Of a stretch of DNA of 13,862 bases, positions 1 through 6,702 are shown in pieces. The position numbers and the translations under genes are program-made. Every line of letters begins with the position of its first letter. The stretch's first letter is position 1. This stretch comes from SIG701 sp045544955 (GTDB lineage Bacteria; Bacillota; Clostridia; Oscillospirales; CAG-272). Under the pieces are notes generated by a model that saw only the letters and a program-made list of their open reading frames with translations, searched no databases and had not been told where the DNA came from. The stretch lies in assembly GCA_045544955.1 (NCBI GenBank), contig JAZPZY010000024.1, forward strand, positions 1 through 13,862, in the 5' to 3' direction.

Positions 1-64
1 ACTCCTTGGCTGTCGGCAAAGAGAAACCCTTTCCTTTTTCAAAGGTTTTTGGGGAGGGGCTCTA

Positions 65-92
65 GGAACCCCTTTTTGCAAAAAGGGGTTCC
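65..92. repeat. TTTTTGCAAAAA-centred palindrome, copy 1, after the double-SIS gene
   Basis: A perfect 28-base palindrome (14-bp arms) centred on TGCA lies 7 bases downstream of the leftward gene's stop codon (100-102). Bases 33-59, read on the minus strand, add a tail of CCCCTCCCCAAAAA followed by CCTTTGAAAAAGG. The last 22 bases of that tail match 8341-8362 with one mismatch. The position suggests transcription termination or mRNA 3'-end protection. No clean U-tract follows the stem, so it is not a textbook intrinsic terminator. Confidence 0.75.
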
Positions 93-99
93 CCGCCCT

Positions 100-1761
100 T
101 TACTTCAAAAGTCTCTTCAGCGTCTCGTTGGCGGGGGAGCCGTCGGAGTCGTCGCCCAGGAGTAGTTTCGAATAGAACAGCTCCTCGTTTGCCTCCTCGT
201 AGGAGATGCCGCACAGATCCGCAATGATTCGGGTGCTCCGGTCCACCAGCTTCTTGTTGGACATATTGAGATAGGTCATATAGTTGCCGTGGATCCGTCC
301 CAGCCGTGCCATGGCACCGGTGGAGGCGATATTCAGAAGCATCTTCATGGAAAGATGCTCAAAAATACACAACGTGGTATGGGGCAGAGACGCCGCCGTT
401 TCCGGGAAGGTGAAGGCGGTCTGCTTTTTGTAGCCTTTCGTGCTCTCCCAAAAGGCGTCCGGCGTGCCGCCGTCAAGGGATACCCATGCGGCCAGGCTTT
501 CGCCGGCCTCCCGTTCTTCGTCCCGCATCTGTCCGATCTCAAACTCGCACAGGGCGTCAAGATCGATCTTCGGCACGCGGGCGGCGTCCGCCTCGCTTAC
601 GCCGATGGAGACGTACTTCTCCCGGCGCCAGTCGATGCACCGGGGCATGCGGTTGAAGGCGCGCTCCCAGGCGGTACGGGTATCAAAAAGGGGATTTTTC
701 ACGAACGCCCAGGACAGGGGCAGATCCGTCCGTTTCTGGGGACGGAAGGGCGGCGTGGTAAAGGTAGGGCCGCGCTCCGTGGTATCGGTAAGGAGATCCA
801 GCACGTACTCGTCCGCAAAATAGGTAACGCGTCCGCCCTTTTCGTAAAGGGAGGCTTCCTCCTCCACGAAATCCACCAGCCGGCGTACCGTTTCGTCCGC
901 GCAGACGGCGTCCATCATCTGGGCAAAGCCCTTGATGAAGCCTTCTTTCGTCCGGGGATGGCCGGTGAAATCGTTATGGAGCACGTACTCAAACGCTGAG
1001 ATCAGCACCGCCTGCTCGATGGTGGAGGACTGCATCCGGGTGGATCCGGTGACAGCCATGCCGCCGCAGGGGATATAGAGATAATCCGTATTCTCGTGTC
1101 CGTAGACCTTATCCGCCCTTGACAGCTTGCCCCGGAGCGTTTCGGGATCGGTGCAGATGACCATCATCACCTTTGCCCCTCTTGCAAGCGCCTCGATGGC
1201 GGTGCCCAGAATAGACGTGGTCTCCCCGGTGGCGGTAACGCCGATGAGCAGATCCTTTTCGGAAACGCCCATCTCGGCCGCCTGGGCCGCACCCAGCTCG
1301 ATATAATCCTCAAAGGATTCCACGGCACGGATGATGGCGTAGTCGCCGCCGGTCATGATGGCGAACACCCTATCGGAAAGATCGGTCCAGAGGGCACGCC
1401 GCTCCATCCACTGGGTGACGGCGGCACGGAAGGACGCCTCGATCCGCATACAGAGGCGGCCGGAGGAGCCGCAGCCGGACAGAAAGATCCGGCCGCCGCC
1501 CTTCAGCGTATCACGGATACGCCGGCACAGCGTATCGAACGCCGGGGACAGAAGGGCGTTTTCATAAAGGGCGGTGAGATCCCGATCCACGGAGAGAAGC
1601 ATCCGCACGCCGGCGGCCGTATCTCTCTGAAACGTTTCGCCCAGCGTCTTCGTTTTGGGATTCTGCCTCTCTGCCTCCAGAAAGCCCAGCATGTATTCTT
1701 TTTCGTTTTTGATAAAATCGGCGGACAGGGCTTTTGCCTGCCGGCGAAGAGATTCGTTCAT
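100..1761 (-). CDS. MurQ/GKRP-like double-SIS sugar-phosphate protein
   Basis: The 553-residue protein resembles N-acetylmuramic acid 6-phosphate etherase (MurQ) but is far longer than MurQ (about 300 residues). It resembles glucokinase regulatory protein in layout, with MurQ-like halves separated by extra sequence. The first SIS core has GCGSSGRL at residues 96-103, GGD at 138-140, a MurQ-like AVESFED stretch at 146-152, and TGSTR at 238-242. The MurQ C-terminal signature STGAMARLG appears at 480-488, followed by a helical tail. Residues about 265-465 are the intervening part, probably a second, divergent SIS domain. In MurQ the segment after SGRL carries a catalytic Glu in DASE. By my alignment Ser is at that position here, with a Glu two residues earlier, while the second Glu (VExxED) is kept. 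It may therefore be a sugar-phosphate isomerase, etherase or binding regulator acting in the cytosol. The ATG at 1759-1761 has AGGAGG (1770-1775) 8 bases upstream. It is the last gene of the leftward arm. Confidence 0.8.
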   Translation of the reverse strand: MNESLRRQAKALSADFIKNEKEYMLGFLEAERQNPKTKTLGETFQRDTAAGVRMLLSVDRDLTALYENALLSPAFDTLCRRIRDTLKGGGRIFLSGCGSSGRLCMRIEASFRAAVTQWMERRALWTDLSDRVFAIMTGGDYAIIRAVESFEDYIELGAAQAAEMGVSEKDLLIGVTATGETTSILGTAIEALARGAKVMMVICTDPETLRGKLSRADKVYGHENTDYLYIPCGGMAVTGSTRMQSSTIEQAVLISAFEYVLHNDFTGHPRTKEGFIKGFAQMMDAVCADETVRRLVDFVEEEASLYEKGGRVTYFADEYVLDLLTDTTERGPTFTTPPFRPQKRTDLPLSWAFVKNPLFDTRTAWERAFNRMPRCIDWRREKYVSIGVSEADAARVPKIDLDALCEFEIGQMRDEEREAGESLAAWVSLDGGTPDAFWESTKGYKKQTAFTFPETAASLPHTTLCIFEHLSMKMLLNIASTGAMARLGRIHGNYMTYLNMSNKKLVDRSTRIIADLCGISYEEANEELFYSKLLLGDDSDGSPANETLKRLLK

Positions 1762-1788
1762 ATGATATTCCTCCTGAGGGGGGATGAT

Positions 1789-1836
1789 TCCAAGGGCGCT
1801 GCCCTTGGAGAACCTGCCAAGGGGCTCGCCCCTTGG
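1789..1836. repeat. Two adjacent perfect hairpins between the Etf fusion and the SIS gene
   Basis: Two stem-loops sit side by side: 1789-1797 pairs with 1801-1809 (9 bp, loop GCT), and 1817-1825 pairs with 1828-1836 (9 bp, loop TC). Both use variants of CCAAGGG/CCCTTGG. A stem of the same wording recurs at 11772-11791. They fill most of the 89-base spacer between the Etf stop and the SIS start, where they could attenuate or stabilise transcript segments. Confidence 0.7.
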
Positions 1837-1850
1837 AACCCATACTGGGG

Positions 1851-3209
1851 TTACAGTTTTCCGACGATGCCGTAATCGGCGTACTCGAAGATGCGTGCGT
1901 TTTTATCGGGGTTTATGGCGATGACGGTGCCTGCACCCTCGATGGCACAGGTATGCTGGACTGCACCGGAAATGCCGCACGCCACGTACACTTTGGGGCG
2001 CACGATCTTGCCGGTAAGCCCGATCTGTGCCTCGTAGGGAGCAAAGCCGGCGTCCACGAACGTGCGGGACGCACCGATCTCCGCTTCGTATTTTGCCGCC
2101 AGGGCGAGATATTTCTCCCGATCTCCCACGCAGCCCTTGCCGAGGCCGAAGAGGATCTTCTGCCGGACGCCGTCCGACATCCGCACGGTGGCCATCTGGG
2201 GCTTTGTGCGGCACTCGATCCTGGCCGTAAGCGTACCGCCGAAGGCGGGACGGGTCATATACAGCTTTTCTCCGTCCGGGGTAAGGCGGATGCAGTCCGC
2301 ACAGAGGCCGGTCTGCAGTTTTGCCGCCACGATGGGGGCAACCCGTCTGCCCCAGGTATCCGCTTTCCAGAGGACGGCGTTTTCGTCCTTCACCAGATCG
2401 GCGATTTTTTGGGGATCGGTCTCCTCGATGACGCGGACGGTATGGGCGATCTCTGCCGCTTTTTCGTATAGATCCCGGCCGATGACGGCAACGGCGGGCA
2501 GTTTTTCCCCGCTCTCTTCCGTGGGGACGGTCTCCTCCTCTTTCAGGAGGGCGTCCCGGATCACCCCGTCCAGCTGATCGAAGGTGATAAACCGGCAGCG
2601 GCGGGTGCCGGCACGGCTCTCAAAGGAGGCAAGCACCTTGGTGGGAGAGGCGGCAAGGCCGCATCTCCCAGGGTCCGCACCGATATACGCACAATCCCAG
2701 ATTTCGATCTCTTTCGCCTGGGAGCGCATCCGGGGGAAGCGGAGGTTGGCGATCCGCTCCACGCTGACCACCGCCGGCAAGGGGGCGGATTCGTCTCCCA
2801 GCCGGGTGTGGGCGGTGACGCCCGTTTTTGTAATGGAGGGCATTTCCGTCACGTTGGTGACAAGGGAATAGCCCAGCATCTCGGACAGCTCGGGCGGCAC
2901 CTGCGCCGTATCTCCGTCGATGCTCTGCCGTCCGCAGAGGACCAGATCCGGCGACAGTTTTTTTATGGCGAGAGACAGGGCGTAGGAGGTAACGAGGGTA
3001 TCCGAGCCGGCAAGGGCCGGATCGGACAGGAGGATCACCCGGGAAACGCCCAGCCGGGACAGCCGGGACAGTTCCTCCTTCACCGAGGGGGCACCCATGG
3101 TGAGAAGGGTGATCTCCGCCGAGGGCTGGGACAGGGCACATTCCAAAGCACAGGCGTCAAAGGGATTCACTTCGCCCTTGACGATCTTGGCACAAACAAC
3201 AATTTTCAT
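1851..3209 (-). CDS. Single-chain electron transfer flavoprotein, EtfB-EtfA fusion
   Basis: This 452-residue protein joins both Etf subunits in one chain. Residues 1-240 are EtfB-like: an MKIVVCAK start, GRQSIDGDTAQVPP at 93-106, VSVERIANLRFPR at 148-160, and the usual EtfB ending with SPTKV at 188-192. Residues about 238-452 are EtfA-like: AAKLQTGLCADC at 295-306, TRPAFGG at 319-325, and the FAD-binding part with QIGLTGK (395-401), CGISGAVQH (411-419) and AINPDKNARIFEYADYGIVG (431-450). Separate subunits would total nearly 600 residues, so the EtfA N-terminal region is compressed. The chain also stops just after YGIVG, where EtfA normally continues with a short helix. The DGDTAQV loop resembles clostridial Etfs, which include electron-bifurcating ones. 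It presumably exchanges electrons between NADH or ferredoxin and the FAD oxidase/Fe-S pair upstream. The ATG at 3207-3209 was chosen by homology. A TTG at 3228-3230 would add seven residues. Neither has a clear Shine-Dalgarno. Confidence 0.9.
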   Translation of the reverse strand: MKIVVCAKIVKGEVNPFDACALECALSQPSAEITLLTMGAPSVKEELSRLSRLGVSRVILLSDPALAGSDTLVTSYALSLAIKKLSPDLVLCGRQSIDGDTAQVPPELSEMLGYSLVTNVTEMPSITKTGVTAHTRLGDESAPLPAVVSVERIANLRFPRMRSQAKEIEIWDCAYIGADPGRCGLAASPTKVLASFESRAGTRRCRFITFDQLDGVIRDALLKEEETVPTEESGEKLPAVAVIGRDLYEKAAEIAHTVRVIEETDPQKIADLVKDENAVLWKADTWGRRVAPIVAAKLQTGLCADCIRLTPDGEKLYMTRPAFGGTLTARIECRTKPQMATVRMSDGVRQKILFGLGKGCVGDREKYLALAAKYEAEIGASRTFVDAGFAPYEAQIGLTGKIVRPKVYVACGISGAVQHTCAIEGAGTVIAINPDKNARIFEYADYGIVGKL

Positions 3210-3547
3210 ATAAAAAGGGGAAAGGGGCAAAAACCGTTTCAGACTGCCCCAAACGTACTTTCCTTCTTTCGTAGTGAAAGGGAGGGGAAAAGAACCATCT
3301 CAAACGCCGAAGTTTCTTTTCCCCTCCCTCTTTCGCCCTGCGGGCGAAATTCACCTGCCTCATATCTCCTTGGCTGGCGTGACAGTAGCTTTTGCACTTT
3401 TTGCGGCAGTATCTCCCCGTAGAAGATACTGCTTACGAGGGTTCCCGGTTTCGTGTCAACGAAAACCCGCCCCGCCTTGCGGGCGGGTAGGGAAAACCTC
3501 GATGAGATGGCAGATGCACAGGAAATTATTGCTTTCTTTCAGCCATC
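3210..3547. repeat. 338-base spacer with a chain of hairpins
   Basis: I see no gene in this spacer between the IolB-family stop and the Etf start. It holds a series of stem-loops. Bases 3279-3294 pair with 3314-3329 (16 bp perfect, 19-base loop). Bases 3331-3338 pair with 3342-3349 (8 bp, loop TGC), and 3406-3414 pair with 3424-3432 (9 bp). A GC-only stem with one bulged C spans about 3465-3490. Bases 3503-3511 pair with 3542-3550 (9 bp) and reach into the stop codon of the upstream gene. The Etf gene may thus be partly uncoupled from the genes before it. No convincing separate promoter was found. Confidence 0.7.
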
Positions 3548-4336
3548 TCACTTATTGAGCCAGGCGTGATCCTCGTCGGTGGTGGCGAAGATGCCGCGGT
3601 TTTTGCCTGCCATGATCCACAGCATATAGTTATCGTAGCCGGGGGCGGCACAGAAGGGATGGTATCCGCGGGGGATCTCCACGAAATCGCCGTTCTTCAC
3701 GGTATAGGTTTCGTCGATGTCGCCTTCCTTGGTATACACTCTCTGGATGCCGAAGCCCTGGGGCTTGTCGAACTCGTAGTAGTACACCTCTTCCAGCTGG
3801 CCCTCCACGGGCATATTGTCGTCGTCGTGCTTATGGGAGGGGTAGCTGGACCACTGTCCGCCCTTTATGATGCACTCGCCGATGTAAATCATATTGCCGT
3901 CGATGCGTTCGTCCAGAACGAAGCTGGCTCTTCTCTGCCAGCCGGGCTTGCCCAGATCCTTCACGATCACGTCCTCCGGCAGAACGAGAGCCGGGGCACA
4001 GTCACGTGCAGCGGGGCACTTAGAAACGGCAACGGTCACTTCCGTTACGCCCACGATGGTGAATTTTGTGTTCCGGGGCACGTACACGGCGGTAGCCGGG
4101 CCGTCGAAGGGGTTCTTTCTCTTGCCGATGTTTTCGTAATGGAAATCCCGTGCGATAACGGAGCAGGTACCGCCCAGGATCACAAGGCCGTACTCCAGAT
4201 CCTCTTCGTTATAGGTCTTCTTTTCGCCGGGGCGAAGCTTTACCATATCCACTTCGATATTCTCAAGCGTGGAGTTGTCCCACGTGATCACGGTGGATTT
4301 GCCGTAGGCACCGTTGTAATGTTTCTTGTAAGTCAT
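3548..4336 (-). CDS. iolB: 5-deoxyglucuronate isomerase family protein (IolB-like bicupin)
   Basis: In inositol catabolism IolB converts 5-deoxy-D-glucuronate to 5-dehydro-2-deoxygluconate. The 262-residue length fits the family. Diagnostic segments are GGQWSSYPSHKHDDD (159-173), LEEVYYYEFDKPQGFGIQRV (181-200) and EIPRGYHPFCAAPGYDNYML (220-239). His168, His170, a nearby Glu and His226 are the likely cupin metal ligands by comparison with the IolB/KduI families. The ATG at 4334-4336 follows AAGGAGG (4349-4355), with a rather long 12-base gap. No iolA, iolC, iolD, iolE or iolG lies in this window, so the exact substrate may differ from that of classical IolB. An oxidoreductase and aldolase module surrounds it. 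The family call is firm; the specific reaction is inferred. Confidence 0.88.
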   Translation of the reverse strand: MTYKKHYNGAYGKSTVITWDNSTLENIEVDMVKLRPGEKKTYNEEDLEYGLVILGGTCSVIARDFHYENIGKRKNPFDGPATAVYVPRNTKFTIVGVTEVTVAVSKCPAARDCAPALVLPEDVIVKDLGKPGWQRRASFVLDERIDGNMIYIGECIIKGGQWSSYPSHKHDDDNMPVEGQLEEVYYYEFDKPQGFGIQRVYTKEGDIDETYTVKNGDFVEIPRGYHPFCAAPGYDNYMLWIMAGKNRGIFATTDEDHAWLNK

Positions 4337-4400
4337 AGTGTAAATTATCCTCCTTCGGAGTAATATATAAGTTTTGCCGCAAACCGGCGGTGTGGACTAA

Positions 4401-4566
4401 GCCTCTCCCCGAGAGGCGGAGCATCCCGACGGGAGAGGTGTCACGTCACCGACGTGACGGAGAGGGTTGGAGGCACCTGCCTCCGGCGGGGAGAAGGAGG
4501 GTGTCGCGCCCTCCTTCTCCACAACCGCGCGGTCATGGAGGAAGGGATGTTGACATCCCTTCCTCC
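4401..4566. repeat. Tandem chain of at least six different perfect hairpins
   Basis: Successive stems are 4401-4407/4411-4417 (7 bp, loop CCC; an alternative pairing is 4402-4409 with 4431-4438), 4440-4447/4451-4458 (8 bp, loop ACC), 4469-4475/4478-4484 (7 bp, 2-base loop), 4490-4501/4509-4520 (12 bp, 7-base loop), the self-complementary ACCGCGCGGT at 4524-4533, and 4537-4550/4553-4566 (14 bp, 2-base loop). The stems differ in sequence, so this is a chain of separate cruciform-capable units and not one tandem repeat. The composition is similar to 12508-12674. Confidence 0.8.
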
Positions 4567-4596
4567 CCGACACCCCTCCATCTCCGGATTTCGCAA

Positions 4597-4636
4597 TTCA
4601 GATGCCAATGAAGCCGAGCTTCATTGGCGGGGACGG
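4597..4636. repeat. 40-base exact repeat with 11-bp hairpin, copy A
   Basis: These 40 bases are identical and in the same orientation at 10358-10397. They contain a perfect stem, 4604-4614 with 4618-4628, with a CGA loop, then GGGGACGG. The flanking sequences differ between the two copies, so the identity stops abruptly. No gene is associated. It behaves like a dispersed short intergenic repeat. Confidence 0.85.
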
Positions 4637-4746
4637 CTTTCTGCCGGACTTCCGACAGGGACGCGGCTTCGCCGCGAAAGGGAACGACATCCTTTTTATA
4701 GTTTCAAGGTTTTGCCGAGTTTGCCAAAGGCAAACTCGAAGGGGCC

Positions 4747-4776
4747 GGGGAGGACTTTTTGCAAAAAGACCTCCCC
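4747..4776. repeat. TTTTTGCAAAAA-centred palindrome, copy 2, after the class II aldolase
   Basis: A 30-base near-perfect palindrome with one symmetrical A-A mismatch, centred on TGCA, lies 5 bases after the aldolase stop codon (4782-4784, read leftward). It is the same type as 65-92 and 9311-9342. A 10-bp stem with an AAA loop (4716-4738) follows on its leftward side, then a diverged version of the AAAACCTT...AAAAAGG tail (4691-4714). It is a possible terminator or 3'-end stabiliser without a proper U-tract. Confidence 0.72.
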
Positions 4777-4781
4777 GCCTT

Positions 4782-5609
4782 TTATGCCTTATTCGCTGCA
4801 CCCAGCAGTTTGATCTTGCCCTCGGCGAAGGCGGCCACGGATTCGATGGCTTCCTTCATAAAGAGGTCGATGCCCACTTTATCCCGTGAGGTGGCGAACA
4901 CCGCGTCAAGGAACGCGTAGCACACGTCCGTACCGAAGTTGATCTTCCGGATACCGGCCTTGATGGCAGCGGTGATCTGCTCATCCGGGATGCCCGTACC
5001 GCCGTGAAGCACCAGCGGAATGCCGGTGGCCTCTTTGATCTCGCGGATGCGGTCGATGGCGATCTCGGGTGCCTGCTTATAGCGGCCGTGGGCGTTGCCC
5101 ACCAGAACTGCCAGGGCGGCGATGCCCGTCTTTTCGGCGTACTCTTTTGCCTCGTCCACCTTGGTGTACTCGGCCATAGCGGCGTCGTTTACGGAGCCGA
5201 CGTGGCCAAGCTCTCCCTCTACCTCCACGCCAACGGCGGCACACATCTCCACCACGGCCTTGGTGGCGGCGATGTTTTCCTCGAGGGGCAGGGCGGATTT
5301 GTCCACCATGATGCCCGAGGCACCCCAGCGGAGGGCACGGGTGATCTCAAACTCACCGGCGCCGTGGTCCAGATGGAAGCACACCGGCACCTTTGCCTGT
5401 GCGGCGGCGGCCAGCACGATGGGAGATACGAAATAGCCTTCCTCATTGGTGAACAGGCGGGAATAGCTCTGCACGATCACGGGAGCGTTCGTACGCTCGG
5501 CGGCACGGATAATGCCCATGACCGTTTCCATATTATATACGTTGAACGCAGGGATGGCGTAGCCGCCCTCCTCTGCCATGTTCAGAATCTCTTTTAATCC
5601 GACAAGCAT
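4782..5609 (-). CDS. Class II (zinc) aldolase, FBA/GatY/IolJ family
   Basis: This 275-residue TIM-barrel aldolase is of the class II fructose-bisphosphate/tagatose-bisphosphate/IolJ group. Asp81 and His82 in HLDHG (79-83) match the catalytic acid and a zinc ligand. The Glu of EGELGHVG (131-138), His174 in GNAHGRY (171-177) and His202 in LHGGTGIPDEQI (201-212) match the other metal and phosphate-loop positions. KINFGTD (222-228) replaces the more usual KINIDT-like motif, so the substrate need not be fructose bisphosphate. Next to an IolB-like isomerase, a 6-phospho-5-dehydro-2-deoxygluconate aldolase role (IolJ) is attractive, but no kinase is present in the window. The ATG at 5607-5609 lies inside the end of the Fe-S gene (16-base overlap). 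GAGGAGG at 5620-5626 is 10 bases upstream, which indicates translational coupling. Confidence 0.9.
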   Translation of the reverse strand: MLVGLKEILNMAEEGGYAIPAFNVYNMETVMGIIRAAERTNAPVIVQSYSRLFTNEEGYFVSPIVLAAAAQAKVPVCFHLDHGAGEFEITRALRWGASGIMVDKSALPLEENIAATKAVVEMCAAVGVEVEGELGHVGSVNDAAMAEYTKVDEAKEYAEKTGIAALAVLVGNAHGRYKQAPEIAIDRIREIKEATGIPLVLHGGTGIPDEQITAAIKAGIRKINFGTDVCYAFLDAVFATSRDKVGIDLFMKEAIESVAAFAEGKIKLLGAANKA

Positions 5610-6688
5610 GCGAGCAGTACCTCCTCAATGGTTTTTACATCAATATCCGTTTTGGTTTTCGTGAGCATTACGTAGTCTGCCACACAGGCGGTGACTACCG
5701 TTTCGGCACCGATGGCGCGGGCGTTCTTCCAGCGCTCGATGGCAACGCCCTCCATCACGTGGGGGATGTACTCATTCATGATGAGGTTGCCGGCCAGCAT
5801 GGTCTCCTTTTTATTCAGGAGCATTTCACGGGCTTCACCGCAGGCGTCGATGATCTTGCGGGCGGGGTCGATCTCGTCAAGATCCCGTGCAAGCAGGGCG
5901 GGATCGTTGTAGGTGAGGGACTTTCCGCTGTTCTTCACCTTCAAGGCACCCTTTTCGATGAGGTCGGCCAGGAAGGAGGTAAAGGTAACGGCACGGAATG
6001 CGGGCTCGATGCCCCATTCCTTATACTCCCGGAGGAACACCTTGGCGTCGGCGGGATCGTAGGCGATGACCGTCTTGCCGCTGAGGACCTTTGCGGCTTT
6101 CTCCATGATCTCCTTCGTTTCGGCGGTGGCGGAAACGAGGAAATCGTAGGCGTAGCCGCTGTCCGGCTCGTCAGCGAGGACGGTGAATTTTACGCCGGCA
6201 CGGGTGAGAAGCTCGATAGCCTGGCAGGCCTGCTTCGGTGCCTTATACCGGGCGTCCTTGCCGAGGAAGAGGACGGTGTCCGCCTCCTTCGGGAGGGCTT
6301 CGAGCTTCTCCTTCAGGCAGGAGCAGTAGTCCTTCTCGCCGTAGATATTGCCGGTTGCATCCACGTTATCGAGAAGCTTGTTTACGTAGGCGGGCAGTCT
6401 GCCTTCCATAGCCAGCTCACGGCGTGCTTCTTTGGTGAACACGATGGGATCAAAGCCGGTGACGCAGTTGTTGGTGCATCCGCCGCACAGGGAGCACTCG
6501 TAGATATTGTCGATGATATCGTCGGTGAGCTCCGCACCGCCGCGAACGACGAGAGACAGCGTCATGGCACGGGCACGCGCGGTATTTCTCTCCTGGCCGG
6601 TGGCGTTGCCCACGGGGCACAGGTGCCGGCACATCCAGCAGAAGCGGCAGTTATCAAGAATATTTTTACTCTTTTCGGTGAATTGCAT
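5594..6688 (-). CDS. GlcF/HdrD-like Fe-S electron-transfer protein with degenerate CCG modules
   Basis: The 364-residue protein has two ferredoxin-type [4Fe-4S] motifs at its N-terminus: Cys14-Cys17-Cys20-Cys24-Pro and Cys65-Cys68-Cys71-Cys75. The remainder follows the fold of the cysteine-rich CCG repeats of GlcF, HdrB and LutA-type proteins, but the cysteines are largely gone. The first module reads DEPDSGYAYDF (173-183) where CCG is expected. The second has YNDPALLAR (260-268) in place of HDPCHLGR and NKKETMLAGN (292-301) in place of a CCGAGG stretch. Only Cys335 in TACVADY looks retained. It probably relays electrons between the FAD oxidase and the Etf and lacks a non-cubane catalytic cluster. 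The ATG at 6686-6688 has GGGAGG (6697-6702) 8 bases upstream, directly abutting the oxidase stop codon (6703-6705), so the two are tightly coupled. Confidence 0.87.
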   Translation of the reverse strand: MQFTEKSKNILDNCRFCWMCRHLCPVGNATGQERNTARARAMTLSLVVRGGAELTDDIIDNIYECSLCGGCTNNCVTGFDPIVFTKEARRELAMEGRLPAYVNKLLDNVDATGNIYGEKDYCSCLKEKLEALPKEADTVLFLGKDARYKAPKQACQAIELLTRAGVKFTVLADEPDSGYAYDFLVSATAETKEIMEKAAKVLSGKTVIAYDPADAKVFLREYKEWGIEPAFRAVTFTSFLADLIEKGALKVKNSGKSLTYNDPALLARDLDEIDPARKIIDACGEAREMLLNKKETMLAGNLIMNEYIPHVMEGVAIERWKNARAIGAETVVTACVADYVMLTKTKTDIDVKTIEEVLLACLSD

Positions 6689-6702
6689 ATTCGGTACCTC
6701 CC

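Larger units (their letters stand above)
4337..4781. other. 445-base spacer filled with repeats and hairpins
   Basis: I see no credible gene here. The spacer contains the IolB Shine-Dalgarno (4349-4355), a hairpin chain (4401-4566), a 40-base repeat copy (4597-4636), a 10-bp stem at 4716-4725/4729-4738 with loop AAA, and a TTTTTGCAAAAA-type palindrome (4747-4776). The structures are listed separately. The short open frames crossing it read through the palindromes and look non-coding. Its length and secondary structure probably split the aldolase and iolB-like genes into separate transcript segments, but no clear promoter for the iolB-like gene was recognised. Confidence 0.6.

Noticed and set aside
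3210..3547. Riboswitch or other known structured RNA
   Set aside because: Stems are simple and local. I could not recognise any conserved aptamer core such as those for TPP, FMN, glycine or glmS.
4401..4566. CRISPR-like array
   Set aside because: The hairpins are all different in sequence, with no repeated unit or regular spacers, and no cas gene is present.
4390..4889. Several short open frames in the 445-base spacer
   Set aside because: They translate palindromes in several frames on both strands, with no ribosome binding sites and no recognisable protein.
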